DNA of 64,000 nucleotides from Trichoplusia ni. Taxonomy: Eukaryota > Arthropoda > Insecta > Lepidoptera > Noctuidae. The translations under genes were made by a program, and so were the position numbers. The stretch is from NCBI RefSeq assembly GCF_003590095.1, contig NC_039492.1, positions 2,170,001 to 2,234,000 on the forward strand, written 5' to 3'. This document shows, one piece after another, positions 1-12,254 of this stretch (positions within the stretch are counted from its first letter, which is position 1; every line of letters begins with the position of its first letter). A model generated the notes under the pieces. That model saw only the letters and a list, made by a program, of their open reading frames with translations. It was not told the DNA's origin and made no database searches.

Positions 1-3000
1 TTAAAAAAGTGGATTTCAGTCAAAGGGTTTGGCATGGTGACCTTATGACCCTACCACTCTTTTATCCTTTTAACACTCGTCTGAAACAATATAGTTTCAT
101 TCGTTTCCAGGTCTCAATATTGTTTCTACATTAATTTTGTCTCTTATCTCTTCTACTGTCAAACACTATTTAACAGTTTCGCAACACCGTATGTCTTTGT
201 TTAATTTGTATGTTTATGATCAGTTTAAGTGCGTCGTTTCCTTTATCGAGAATATAGATTTAGTGTCACATAAATAATGTAATAAATCATTTGCTATTCT
301 ATGCTTATATGAGTATCCAATCTTATTTCTGACCAGCTGAGCCCGGGTTTTACCCGAAGTCTGTCGCTCTTGATAATTCTATCGACATCATGTTTGTCCC
401 TAATTTTATTGATCTTGGTTCTACCGTTTATTACACGAGGTATTGACAAAACGTATTTAAGATTGAGACAAAATCAAAATCAAGACTTTTATTTCAAGTA
501 GTTCGATTTCCAATTCCGTATGACAAATGCTGTATATTATTACATAGCTAGTCATGTGATGTAACAATTATACTGCCAAATCTAAGTCTTTTCGAATGTA
601 TGTATGTTTAAGTAAGTAACGTTAAATTTGATACAAACGGTGTAAGGAAATAGAGATAGACAGCACACCTGAGAATTTTCAAGGGTTTGTTTTCTAAACC
701 AACCACGTGAAAGTGTGATTTCAAAACTGTGATATCAGGTTGAGCATCATGGCGAATATTAAAACGAGAAAAAAAGAGTAAATAATATGAAGCTACGTTT
801 GAGATAAGCTCTTTTTGGATTTTAAATCAAAGAATAGATCTAAAAGAGCTAGAAAAAAATACGTTATAAAGTTGTAGAAGCCTGTATTTATCTAAGCAAA
901 ACCAATATCTTTCACCATACCCTTCGTAGGTAAATTCAGTCTAACCTAAAACTCCTAAAAAACCGTACCGTTTCCGAAGCGTCGCCTTTCCGGCACCGTT
1001 TACACGTCCGCATTCGTCAGGATCACTTACCTTAATGTACATTTAGCGTAATGACCTTTTTTAAACGTAGTCCGATCGTAAACCATTTCGTATAAACTGG
1101 TGGACGTATTACCTAGCTTGCATTTGCGATACGACAGCGATTCTGTATGAAACAAAGTTTTTATTTTCAATCGACATCTAGATAGCTATTGAGACGTTAA
1201 TGTAAGAATTTTAATGACTGTTAAGTACGATTAAAACATTTGTTCAGGTTAGGCTACTAAATAGTTTTCAAGGACAGCACTAGCAAAAACAGCACGCATA
1301 TTCACCCACCCTTTCCCGCTTCTTTGCTCTTGCTTTGAAGGATGAAGTGGTAGTTGTACCTCCCCTGCGGCACGCTGTCTTTCCATTTCAATTATTCTAC
1401 CAGGGATATTCCAAATTAATCGCGTTGCTTTTCCCAATTTAGTTAATACTTCTATTCATCATTAAACATTCGTTTGGGGTTCTTCAGGGTGTGGTTTAAG
1501 TCCGTTGCATGTTTGCGTTGACCTTAACTTTTATTTCGTCTAGTTAAACTTTTTAATGTATTTTGAAGAGGTCGTAGTTTGGTTTAGATGCATTTAGAGA
1601 ATAGTGGTCATTGTTTTAGTGACTGGAAGTCATTTAAATTACGGTATACCTCAACTTTAACTTTTATCTGTTATGTGAGCTTTTAGTACACATTTGGGTT
1701 AGACGAGAACATCCATAAATGGTTTTAAGACTGAAATCAAGTTTAAGATGTGGTGAATTAAGTCCCAAACGAATGGATATCGCACTAGTGCTATAAAGGC
1801 GAATGTATTTGAGTGTTTTTATATATTCCTAAACTATATATCGTCATGCGGTTTTATTTTAATATTTGTGTTTATAAAGATGCATTTTCGATTCCAACGC
1901 AGGCAAGTAGCAACGTAGCTTTTTCAAAGCTATGAGTATTTCTACCTCTGAAAAAAGATAAAGAAAAAAATTTGAGAGGAAATCTGGATTCCAAAAATTC
2001 AAATCTGAAATCGCCAACTCGCAGGAAGCTGGAGTAGTGATCAATGTTCCAAGGCCTATGGGGCTGTGCCCATCAGTATTAAAAACACAACATAGAAATA
2101 AAAAGTTCATAAAAAAAGATAAGACACTTGATAAACATGTCTTGCTACAGATGCAGTCTGTGACTTGTTGTATATTTTTTTTATAAAGAGCAGTCCTTTA
2201 TAAATACAAGTCCATTTGCTTTCAAAAAACAGTTTGAATATCTCAACAAGGCCATAATTATCATCTTACGTCATAATATGTTGCTTACTAGTTAGAATCC
2301 TTTTGGAAACCAAATATTTACCGACGTTATTTACTTAACAAGCATGAACTACATTTATAAACACACCGAACGTGGTAACACAAAAAATGGCGCATTTAAA
2401 ACATTTATTACGACTGGAAATCTCAACAAAACAAATTATGACATCAATTCCAAAGGAAGTGTTTTCGCAAATATTTTCTCTTTTGCGGAACCCGTGGGCC
2501 ACTGTTATGCATATTTTATTCTGTGTTTATTTGCTATGTTTATTTTAGTATGCGTTTTTTGTTTGGATTCCGTAATATCGTTTACCTTTGAATGAGCATA
2601 GTCGTTTTAATTTTCGTGGGATAGGGCCTTGAAAAAATTGTAGAGACATTTATGGACACTTGATAGTGATGGATAATTTCAAAACACTACTCCTTCTACA
2701 TAGTACAGGGTTTTTTTTTTGTTATAATATACTATTACTATATCAGGTGTTCTGTTTTTCGGGAAAGTTAAACTTGCATATAAAACACATTCTATAAATG
2801 ATAAAAAAATAGTAATATTCGATTCTTCACAACACACATTCACATGTGCATGAAACCGTTTTACAATTGTACGAGGCGCAAACTAAAGACGATTGTGGAC
2901 AATGTCAATATTGGTTTGGCGTGTACAAATCTTGGGCTGTATAACCGTATTTAAACTTCTGGTGCGGTGATGTGTAATAATAATTTATGGGTCTGTCCGT

Positions 3001-3321
3001 AAATGTATAGGGATTCTTTTGTTTTTCAAGCTTTCTTTGGACGTTTATGTCCTATAAAGGCTTTCTGACTTTTCTTTCACTTTCTTCGATTATTACTGTA
3101 ATGTAAACTTGTGGCGCTGTCAAGCGGATAATATTTGAAATTAAATACAAAATACATTTCTAAAGCCTCCGTTAACACTAACTGTTTGTTTCAAACGCGT
3201 ATATAGTTTGTGTGTGACGTGCCTCAATGTAGCACATTGATTTGCTATTCCCTTTTGTAGCTAGTTACAAAGGTAAAAGGGCATAAGGTCACCGTTCATT
3301 ACAAAGCCTGTTTTGATTTTA
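1..3321. other. Non-coding stretch, nothing recognised
   Basis: AT-rich sequence with homopolymer runs. A somewhat GC-richer patch lies near 960-1140. The open frames are under 85 codons, mostly not ATG-initiated, and match no family I know. I see no repeat that I can name. Confidence 0.6.
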
Positions 3322-3520
3322 CGGATAGCCAAGCAGTTGAGGTCATCTGGGCAAACCCGCAATGCGCGACGTGTCGCAGGTTTGATCCCTTTAGTGTGAT
3401 CCACGAATACTTGTCCTGAGTCTGGGTGTCTTTTTGCATGTGACTTGAATGTCGGACATGTAACCCCCGCGTCACAAATATCCAATTACTTAGACCAGGA
3501 GTCGTTAAATAAAAATTTTA
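3322..3520 (+). mobile_element. tRNA-derived SINE, family 1, near full length
   Basis: The tRNA-like head (GGATAGCCAAGCAGTTGAGG, then a B-box-like GCAGGTTTGATCCC) is followed by the family body: 'gatccacgaatacttgtcctg', 'tgggtgtctttttgcatgtg' and the 3' end 'aggagtcgttaaataaaa'. The head would serve as an internal pol III promoter. A short deletion follows the B box relative to the other copies. The same body recurs about nine more times in this window, in both orientations. Confidence 0.75.
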
Positions 3521-4568
3521 CTGGCTGACTAAATTAGTAAAAAAAAAGCTATGTTAGAGCATCCTTTTATAACGTTCAGCAATATTAATACACATTCAAA
3601 GTCCATTTAATTTTTCGAAAGCAAAGAAGTACAAACAACCATAAATGCAAACAGTTGTACAGTACTTCTAATTACATTAACTTAATTAATTACCTGCTTT
3701 GTCCGTTTCTAAAACGGTTTCTCTTAAGTCTTTGTCATATATACAGTACCTGGAATACTTATTAAGTATAAAAGATATCTTTTATTCCTTTTGTAAGTTG
3801 CAAACGGGGGAATGTTCTTTATATTTCAATGTATGAGGTTGCGTCGAAAGAGAATGTAGTTTTGTATGTGCTTCTGTTTTAACGGAAATTGCAGTTTGTC
3901 GAGTGTTTTTTTATGTTTAATTGTCATATAACTAGTTTTTAGATAGGGCTTTGTCAGCGTGCATGGCGGATTTTTAGACGTAAAAAGCGGCCAAGTGTAA
4001 GTCCGATTTGTCTGTAGGCTACAAATATACAAATGGGTTATCTTTTAAATTTATATTTGCCTTTGTAAAAATGCAAATATAAGCAGCTTAGTAAATACGG
4101 TCCTGTTTTGGATGGAACGCCAATAAAATGCTAGTGCACATAGACCGATTTACACCTTCTTACTGTTCAGACTTGAGTGGAGTAAAAACAGGCAAAGGTC
4201 AGGCAGGTTGCCGATATCTTATTGACTTATTTCTTCAGTTTTTTATGGTTACGTGAAATAAAGCACGGATCTTCATGGAGACTACTGATTTTATCAGAGT
4301 TTTCAAACCCGTAGACCTCTACTGTTAAAACTGTTAGTTTTAACATACACTCTTGTTGTGAAGGGTGGACGATACCGGGAGCTGTCTGTGTAACTTTGAC
4401 GTGCAATAAGTGCTACTATGTAGCCTATTTTGAATAAATGGATTTTGTGGGATACGGACTTGCGACGATGTGTTGAAATAATAAACAACATATGATCGTA
4501 ACAAACCTTGATTTTTATTATATGAAATATGTCGTCTGTAAGAATTTACAGGCGATAATACAGACTGC
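3521..4568. other. Non-coding stretch, nothing recognised
   Basis: No repeat, RNA gene or coding exon is identified. Two overlapping minus-strand frames at 4303-4570 are short and have no domain signal. Confidence 0.55.
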
Positions 4569-4652
4569 ACTCTATACTGCCTGGTAACGGACGGACAGAC
4601 AGGCGGATAGACAGCAGATCCATTTTTACCTTCTGGGTACGGAACCCTAAAC
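4569..4652 (-). repeat. CTGTCTGTC/GTCACC interspersed repeat, fragment
   Basis: Reverse-oriented piece of a family seen about eight times here. It reads 'tgcctggtaacggacggaca', then 'gggtacggaaccct'. The forward copies read CTGTCTGTCCGTCTGTCACCAGG with AGGGTTCCGTAC at the edge. The class is unknown. The terminal AGGGTTCCGTAC inverted arms at 41002 and 41240 suggest a non-autonomous DNA element. Confidence 0.5.
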
Positions 4653-5589
4653 CAATGAGAATAAAAAAGTCTTGCAACTAATAAAACGTTACGTTGCAGA
4701 CAATAACGTGAAATGTCTTTGTTTTTACGCGTAATACTGCGTTTTACGTTGCAACGTTAACGTCGAAGTCGACTTTATTCCGCCATTGTTATTTTGATTG
4801 GACTGTACAAATGCTAGCTGTTATTAAGAGTAAACGTGTTAGAGAAAATGTTTTGTCCTTTTTTTTGTTTTATGATGACTTGTTGTCTTTGTCTTGTTAA
4901 TGTATGTTCCATTGTAGAACTATGGAGAGGTATATTTTCTAAAATGTGAAATTCTCGCGTCGTGTTTCTAGTTATAAACTCCGAAACAGCTTGACCAATT
5001 CTCATGAAGTTTTGTGTGAAATTTTGAAATATTTAAGTAAATTTATCAGTTGTTCAGTATTCAGAGCTTTGCTTAATTCGACACTAGATGGCGTTGTGTG
5101 AAGATATGGTATATAAAAGGTATTCCATATCAAATTTTAACCAAAGTCTTAATTAAAGAGCTCTCAGTACTAATGTCAAAGTAAATTAAACCAGTACTGA
5201 AAATGATCTAACAGTTGGCTTGCATTTGTCAATAGGCGGTTCGGTATTTGCAAAGCAAAACGCCTACTTCATGCTGTGCCAAAAGTCTAATCAGATTTAT
5301 TTAATACAAGTTGAACAACTCTATTGAGACAGGTGTAGTATTACTAAGATATCTTGCGGCTATGTATTTGTAACTTCTATTTTATTTTATTTAATCTTCC
5401 GTCATTTATTCTGCGTCGATTACTATCATCAGATATTTGGCCAGCTGAAACAAAGCCAAATCGATTTATAGTTTTTAAGTTTTACACAACTTTTTTTAAA
5501 TTGTTCTGTTTGTATTGGAAATTCCCGTCCTTTTTTATATAAAAATGGCATCCATACTAAGAAATTGAATCTTTCTGTCGGGCTAGTTT
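4653..5589. other. Non-coding stretch with one CTCF-like motif
   Basis: No gene or named repeat is recognised. It contains the ACACTAGATGGCG motif listed separately. Confidence 0.5.
5081..5096 (+). promoter_or_regulatory. CTCF-like motif (ACTAGATGGCG)
   Basis: ACACTAGATGGCGTTG resembles the CTCF core CCACTAGATGGCGC known from flies and vertebrates. CTCF exists in Lepidoptera, but binding here is inference. Similar cores lie at 23474(-), 25538(+), 32401(-) and 45408(-). Confidence 0.3.
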
Positions 5590-5741
5590 AACAAACATTC
5601 AAATCACATCCACAAAGACACCCTGAGTCAAGAAAAGTATTCATGGATCACAAAAACACTTTGTCCTACGCGGGAATCGTACCAACGAAACGTCGCGCAC
5701 CGGAGGTTTCGTGGTGACCTCAACCACTCGGCTATTCGTGG
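5590..5741 (-). mobile_element. tRNA-derived SINE, family 1, reverse copy
   Basis: Reverse copy of the 3322-3520 element. It shows 'acaccctgagtcaagaaaag', 'cctacgcgggaatcg' (B box in reverse) and 'aaccactcggctattcgtgg' (tRNA-like 5' end in reverse). The 3' tail with the 'gggagtcgtt' motif is missing, so the copy is truncated. Confidence 0.7.
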
Positions 5742-6097
5742 TTTTCAAAACAAGAAATAGATTAAATATAATTTGTGTTGATTTTTCTTAATTTGAATCT
5801 AAAATCCTCCTTTTCCCTATTTTTAATAATGATCATGTCATGTGGAGTGAAAGTAGTTAACAAATAAACCCAATACCTATTCAAAACCACTACACACTAA
5901 TTCTACACAACACAATATGCAGCACAATTACTGAAGACTATTGCTTGGCCAATACAAACGCACACGTCATAGCTATTACCATACAGCACCGTAATCATGG
6001 GAAGGCGGTACCTTAATCCCATTACGGGAGCCAGTGACTTGATGATTGCGTACTGATGTTGTTACACGGATTAATATTACATGTACCTACCTAGGTA
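5742..6097. other. Non-coding stretch with an imperfect inverted repeat
   Basis: CCGTAAT-cat-GGGA at about 5990 and TCCCATTACGG at about 6018 form an interrupted inverted repeat. No other feature is recognised. Confidence 0.4.
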
Positions 6098-6338
6098 TCT
6101 ATACTAATGTTGTAAAGAGGAAAGATGTGCTTGTTTGTTTGACACGAATAGGCTTCGATATTACTGGTCCGATTTGAAAAATTCTTTCACTGTTGAGAAG
6201 CTACATTATCCCTGCTGAACATAGGCTATAATTTATTTAAAAAATATTAGGGTTCCGTAAGAAAATTGCGATATTGTAACCCAACTGTCATAACTTATAT
6301 CTTCTAATCACGCGGACGAAGTCGCGGGCAACTGCTAG
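6098..6338 (+). mobile_element. Non-autonomous Helitron, subfamily B
   Basis: Starts TCTATACTAATGTTGTAAAG and ends GACGAAGTCGCGGGCAACTGCTAG. It is inserted precisely between A6097 and T6339, as Helitrons do (5' TC, 3' CTRR, A/T target, no target duplication). A short GAC-GAA-GTC hairpin lies just inside the 3' end, where Helitrons carry their terminator hairpin. The interior ('ggtccgatttg', 'gagaagctacattatc') differs from the other copies. No coding capacity, so it was mobilised by a Rep/helicase encoded elsewhere. Confidence 0.8.
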
Positions 6339-6621
6339 TATATCATAGGTATTATACTGATGGAAACGTGGGGCATGGATATTTGGAATATTGTTTTGGC
6401 AATTGAACTGCAAGGAGGTTTTATAATTGTATTCTTTCGATTTCGTATGATTTAAGTATAAATATGGAAGAAGTAAAGTCTAGTTTAATCTGCCTATTAA
6501 CGTCTGACGTAATTATAAATATGGCCTTGAAAAATATTAGGAGTGCTGGTTTTTTACTATGCATTATTGTACCGTTTCTAGCAAGTGATCGTTACTTAAT
6601 AGGTCGCACATATATTTAAAA

Positions 6622-6702
6622 AGACAGGTGAGTGGTGGGATTTGAACTCGGGATCTTTGACTTGGTAGTCCACCATTCATACCACGAGGCTAAGACTCCT
6701 AA
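6622..6702 (-). mobile_element. tRNA-like sequence, probable SINE head
   Basis: On the minus strand it shows an A-box-like TTAGCCTCGTGG and a B-box-like GAGTTCAAATCCC about 45 bases apart. Acceptor arms do not pair as in a real tRNA. It is probably a degraded tRNA-derived SINE rather than a tRNA gene. Confidence 0.45.
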
Positions 6703-7297
6703 TAAAGTGTACTTGAGTATATTTTTTTGCTTGAATTGCAAAAACACTTTTCTCATAGTAACGCGTTCGTTTTTAAAGATTTTTTTATTATTTTAGATGA
6801 CCATAAACATGTTTCGAAAAAATTCTCAAAACACCAAACAATTAATAGAAATTTGGTGTGAAGTTAGCTGACAACTTAGATTTAAAAAGAGGCTTTTTAT
6901 CCGTCATAAAAGGAGGCTAATATTTTACAACTTTTACAGACATTCTGGCGGGTTTACTTGCAAACTATTGCTGAAACATTGCTGATAAGATATTTCTAGT
7001 AATTATAAACATACTCAAAGTTGTGTAGCTTTACTAAATCACATCCTCAATCGTTTGCCTTTGATCGATCCTCTATAAATAACTCTGAAACGACCAATAA
7101 AAGACAGCGAAACAACGACCCCTTTTATTCAGAGACACATTAACAAGAAAGTGACATAATATTCACAAGAACATTCTTGTTAATCCTTGTTAGTTTCTTA
7201 GTGTTTCAGTAGAACTATAAACAGTTACAATGTTTGTTAATGTCGATATTAAATACTGTTATTAAATAAGATTTATGTCTTTTCCGTAATCTATACT
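6703..7297. other. Non-coding stretch with a 10-bp inverted repeat
   Basis: TTAACAAGAA at 7140-7149 and TTCTTGTTAA at 7174-7183 are perfect inverted arms, 24 bases apart. Nothing else is recognised. Confidence 0.4.
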
Positions 7298-7550
7298 TCT
7301 ATACTAATATATAAAGCTAAAGAGTTTGTTTGTTTGTTTGAACGCGCTAATCTCAGGAACTACTATTTCAAATCGAAAAAATATTTTTGTGTTGAATAGA
7401 CCATTCATCGAGGAAGGTTTAAGGCTATATAACATTACGCTGCGACTAATAGGAGCGAAGATACAATGGAAAATGTGGAAAAAACAGGGCATATTTATAC
7501 GTTACGTTATATTTTCTAACCACGCGGACGAAGTCGCGGGCAACAGCTAG
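7298..7550 (+). mobile_element. Non-autonomous Helitron, subfamily A, full length
   Basis: Begins TCTATACTAATATATAAAGC, carries (GTTT)n then 'gaacgcgctaatctcaggaa', a conserved centre 'tgcgactaataggagcgaag', and ends GCGGGCAACAGCTAG before T7551. The 5' flank 'aatctatact' repeats the start, which may be an earlier insertion at the same point. The 74-codon frame inside is shared with other copies and is not a gene. Confidence 0.85.
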
Positions 7551-8228
7551 TTTTATTATAAGAAGGACTCTTATGGTTGCGGTAGTTTAGGTTTTGTGTA
7601 TATCTTTGAAGTTTGAAAATATTTAAAGTTTGGCAAATCTTCAAAACAGGCTTGGTTGCATTGGGGCAAAAGAATCGTTGTACTTAGCACTTTCCAGATT
7701 CTGATTGAATGTCAAAGGGTGCTCTTTTTTATGTACTTATAACTTGATTCACTACAATATTTTAATGTCTAATGACTTAGTTTAAATTTAAAACATATTG
7801 ATCGCACTCGCAAAAGTGTATTTTACCTAAAACTTGTATTAAGCAAATTGGAAAATTGTTTACAAAACTTCTTTTGCCATATATTCGTCCGATTCCAAAT
7901 AGAACTACTCTCATTTTTCTACAAAATATCGACCTGCACACAGTCGCCGGCCGTTAAACGTGTCATAAATTATTGCATTTCATAACTATGTCAGCTGAAC
8001 AGAGGTCGGTTGTTAACTAATAGGTACTTCATAGCAAGTGCACATTAATCAAATCCATTTTAGATTAGATTGGCTGATTGATGGCTCGTGTTTAGTCTAG
8101 GGTAAGGCGGTCTAGATTAGTGGCGTGAAATATTGGTAGCGAAATGATACGATTGTTGCTTTGAAGTGAGATGTCGAAAATTTTGATGTGTTCTTGTGAA
8201 TGTATGTGTGGAGATGTGCGAGGATGCG
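7551..8228. other. Non-coding stretch, nothing recognised
   Basis: AT-rich, with no frame, repeat or RNA gene that I can support. Confidence 0.5.
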
Positions 8229-8370
8229 TAGCTAGGGATGTGTTTGTAAAAAACCAATAGGTTCGCTTAATTTACCTCGCCTCGGACAGCACAGCTCTGG
8301 TGGAAACGGCTTAGTTTACATCTTTGCATACTCATTTCCATCGCACATCTCTAGTGGAAACGCAGCCAAA
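8229..8370. repeat. Two-unit GTGGAAACG repeat
   Basis: GCACAGCTCTGGTGGAAACG (unit core 8295-8310) recurs 54 bases on as GCACATCTCTAGTGGAAACG (unit core 8349-8364). Upstream 'gaggatgcgtagctaggga' appears to belong to the same element. My impression that such units recur in moth genomes is from memory. Class unknown. Confidence 0.4.
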
Positions 8371-8436
8371 GCGTGGTATAACTTAACGGGTAACCGTAGA
8401 TTCTTTGACAAAATAATGTTAATATTTTTAAATACC

Positions 8437-8452
8437 TATATATATATATATA
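8437..8452. repeat. (TA)n microsatellite
   Basis: Eight uninterrupted TA units within a longer AT run. Confidence 0.9.
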
Positions 8453-8507
8453 ATGCTTGTACTTTTTGATGTCCGAAGTGTATTGTTTTATGGACTCAAA
8501 TATTGAC

Positions 8508-8981
8508 CTACAAATCCAGAAGAAGTAATAATTTGACATGTATTTGTATCAAATTCATATATTTTTGTGACAACCTCTCAAAATCATTCAATTTTAATAT
8601 TAGTGTGTACAATCTATTCGACGATTCCTTACTGCAGAATATAGACTCCCTAATGATAGTTCTGTTAAAACAAAGATAGCAAAACACAGTTTCAATCGAT
8701 TTAAAGGCCAATAAAGTACCTAAAGTCCTATTGACAAACACAGACAAAACCTTTTGTATCCATTTCTGCTTTACTAACAAAATTAATGACATCGCCGTAT
8801 ACAAATACAGCATTGGATAAGCACTTTCTTTTGTTAACAAATTCGAATGAAACAACCCTTGACGGGGGTTCGCAGGTACCATTAAATAAATAGAGATACA
8901 TATAGTATGTGTATCGTAACGAAGGGGTAAATTGTCTTTGTTAGTCACAAAACACGCGTCATGCTTAGGACTGGAGGCCAA
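8508..8981 (-). other. Long open frame of unknown status, 157 codons
   Basis: The frame is open for 157 codons from a TTG codon. The first in-frame ATG is at 8880-8882, giving 124 codons. Two hydrophobic stretches occur, at about residues 76-93 (YPMLYLYTAMSLILLVKQ) and 106-127 (LGTLLAFKSIETVFCYLCF). The rest shows no domain, motif or periodicity that I recognise. With roughly 7 percent stop codons in random DNA of this composition, a frame this long is mildly unexpected but not significant. It is most likely a chance frame or a decayed repeat. An unrecognised exon is possible. Confidence 0.15.
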
Positions 8982-11880
8982 TACATTTTCAACAGGATTC
9001 AGGAATGAAGAATGGGTGGTGAGGATTTTTGATTTTATACAGAATGTAAAAGATAATACTGAGAAAAATAGAAATTGATACAGAAATATAATTCATAGAA
9101 TATTAATTTTTATATTACGTAAATTATATCACGCTCTGCACGGTTATTAGTAACAAAAATAACCTAAGTACCAACATGATATCCAACGCACTTTAATAAA
9201 AAATGGGATACAAAATTACACCTTATAGTCTTGAAATAAGAGTGCTGAAACAATCACAATGTTACCATATTCCTGGGGTTAAGTCTACTTGTCTTGAGAA
9301 TTATTTACTCACACAACATATTCTGGCAAGTCATAAACTATATCATAAGCAACCGATTCCAGGGATCGGAACGTAATTTAATTGTTGAACACGTGGTACA
9401 TTTAGAAAACGATTGCAGTTTATTCTGCTTGATTATTTGCCTCGCATTTTAACCTTTTCTAGAAGATTGTCAGGAAGAAGATTCCTTATTTGTGTCATTA
9501 TATCATCTATGCCTACCCTACCACTTGGTCTTTTGTGTTTTTTGAAATACATTCCGTCGCTTATTTAATAGAGATATCATACGTATTATTTTGTAGCTCT
9601 TTGTTTCTGATTACGCTATCATCAGTCAGTCATTTACCGGACAATATTAATAAAACATTAAACAGTTTACAACATTAACTAAATAAACCATCTCAGCTAC
9701 TTCCAAAAGTGTTGTTCACTTAAATACAATAACGGAATCATTTGTCTTGGATATAATGAACCCAAATTTGGTCCCGGATGCCTAATGTTGCCGCTGTAAT
9801 GGTGGGGATGACATGCATTCTATTGTACGTAGGGGTCTAATGGCTTGGTTTTTGAGGAACAACATTTTTGATTGAAATGAATTGATGTACCTACAAATTT
9901 TACGAAAGTTAAGTAGATAGGTATAGATTTGGGTGTCTTACACTAGGTGTGCTTTAGTCACCAAAATACAAACAAATTCTTTAAGATAAAATCACAAAAA
10001 AGATCTAAATTCAAATCACGACTAACCACGGAAATAGCAACACAAACTAACACAAAAATGCTAACATTTTGTTTGCGAAAACCGACTGGAATGGAGCAAA
10101 GCGCTCATTAACCCCTAGCTACCAGGGCAAGCAGTCAAGCCTCCTCCAAGCCAGAAGGGGAGAGAAAATATAACGCTAACCAACCCAGTTGCATTGTACT
10201 GTGCACTTTTGAGGATTAACTCGTGAAACGTGGTCCCGAGAATTATTTTATTGCTGCTTATTAAATTGAAATGGATGTTTTATATGGTTCTTAGAGCTTT
10301 TGGAGCGGTTGAATGATTTTCAACTTTTATAGAGCGTATGTTGTGTGTATGCATGTACCATTCTATAAATTTGTCAAAACGTCAATTATAGAAACATTCT
10401 ATTTATACAAAGATTCTATTTTCGACCAAATTACAATAAACGAGCCCAAAAATTAATTTGAAACAATTACTTCAAAGCAACCGCCCATTAAAACTCATCA
10501 GCAACAAAAGACCAAAAATAAACCACTCAAAATGTATCTCGAACCGAAAATAGAAATCAATTCTCAGGAAAATGTCTCGTAAACAAAAATAGAAAATGGA
10601 ACTGAATTCTTAGCTGAAAATTGTACGTGGAAAGTTCTAGAAAATAAAATGAATCTCGTTAACGGGAGGCAGTGGAGCAAGAAGTAATGTGTTGAATGGA
10701 CTCTTAGTACCAGGGTTGCAGGGGTTGGTAGGAGCTCGTGTCAAAGCACAGGATCTAGCACCTTGTACTGAGGATAATTGGCGAGTGATGGGGAAATCTT
10801 TGAGTTAAACGTGGTTTTAATTAAGCATCCGTTTGGCGGTAGCACGGAAATAAATTAATTGAACGAATATAGTCAAAATGGACTGTACCCAAGTCTACAT
10901 CGATTTTTGTTATTAAAAATACTTTTAATCAGAGATACCCATTTAATAAACAAAATTTTCTACGCAACACATCCATCATATCTCAATATCGTTAGTACAA
11001 ATATACTGGATTTGCAAATCTGAAGTGACTTAATATTTCGGATTATTTAAATGTAGGCAGAATTTAATGTACCATACTGCGTTTCATGCGTAATTGATAT
11101 GAATTAGTGTAAATGTGAAGCAAACTGCTGAGTGATGTACGACTGTGAATGATTTTTTTGGAGAAGGGAGTGGAACATCACTACATCTGATGTCGATGTC
11201 GATATTTTATGGTTTAGGTTGAGTTGGAGACCTGTGAAGTTTCGACTTAGTGAATGGTTTGTTGAAAATTATTGGTTTTATGTAATGTGGTCATTAGTGA
11301 AATACAATGGATTTCTCATACTTTCCTTTTTTATGGGAAAAGATGAAGAGCACCATCCTTTTGAAGTCTTGAAATCGGAGTTAAAATTTTGACTTAATGG
11401 TATGATGGGAATTTGGGGTTTTATGAAATGTGGTTTTTGAAATATTGCAATGTTTACTGCCTTTCCATAGAGCTATAGGATTCCAGTATTTTATTCAGTC
11501 TATTAATTGTCCCTTGATCACATAAACCACAAACAATTTAAATTTTCAAATGCTAAACATGGTATAAAAAGTAGCATAGTTTCGTATGCAAACCAACAAA
11601 ATAACTGTAAGCAATTTTTTACATTTAAAATTTTTCATACTTGATATTCCAGTATAGTATAATATAATACTCTCTCATTTCATATATCTCCACTATAAAT
11701 TCATTTTCTTCATCCAAAAAGTTTTGTAACGCTTTGCAGTTACTAAAATGAAAATTCACACAAATATTATAATTTAATTTTCGTTTACTCACCCTATTTA
11801 CTTGAGACATTCTCATAATAGTGTTGAAACCAATTTTCATAATAGCACCTCAATTTCTTTGCCTCGAGTTGAATGCAAGT
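8982..11880. other. Non-coding stretch, nothing recognised
   Basis: Long AT-rich run with no named repeat. The patch 10080-10200 is somewhat richer in GC but shows no frame or motif that I can interpret. Confidence 0.5.
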
Positions 11881-11892
11881 TTTGAAAATTAT

Positions 11893-11922
11893 TAACGAAA
11901 TTGTCTTTGTTTACAGGTAAGA
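11893..11922 (+). other. Candidate recursive-splicing (ratchet) site
   Basis: A pyrimidine-rich tract TTGTCTTTGTTTACAG ends at 11916 and is followed immediately by GTAAGA, so acceptor and donor abut with no exon between. 'attaacg' at 11891-11897 could be a branch point. In flies, long introns are removed stepwise at such zero-length exons. The layout is seen in the sequence; use in splicing is inference. An alternative is a 52-base exon 11917-11968 ending at GAAG|gtaaat. Confidence 0.35.
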
Positions 11923-12254
11923 GGATTTCGAGCTTCAAGTTTATTTTCTGCCTAGGTTCAGACTGAAGGTAAATAAGTGCTGAATAAAAGTCCTGAAATA
12001 AAATGTTATGGGCAAAACGTGTTTTGTAGTTTAAAAGCTGAGCTAACTTGATAGCTTGTATTTTAGTTTGGACTAATGTTGTTTGCTGTTCAAATGGATT
12101 TTGCTAATCGGTAACGAAAAATTGTAATACTCGTGCTTTTACGATTTTGGTTTGATACCACGTTCTTGAAATCCAAAATTTTATAGCAAGTATTCTAACG
12201 AGTAATGCTTTCAGATCGGGCGACACGGGATTGTTAGACATTCGTAATTTTAAA

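Noticed and set aside
6625..6634. CAG|GTGAGT at the edge of a tRNA-like element as a ratchet site
   Set aside because: The upstream sequence is purine-rich with no pyrimidine tract, and it lies in a SINE relic.
6622..6702. Possible tRNA gene, minus strand
   Set aside because: Boxes are present but there is no cloverleaf pairing; more likely a SINE head.
7326..7550. 74-codon frame with relatives at 40201 and 42375
   Set aside because: The similarity between the three arises because they are the same frame in Helitron copies; it is not evidence of a protein family.
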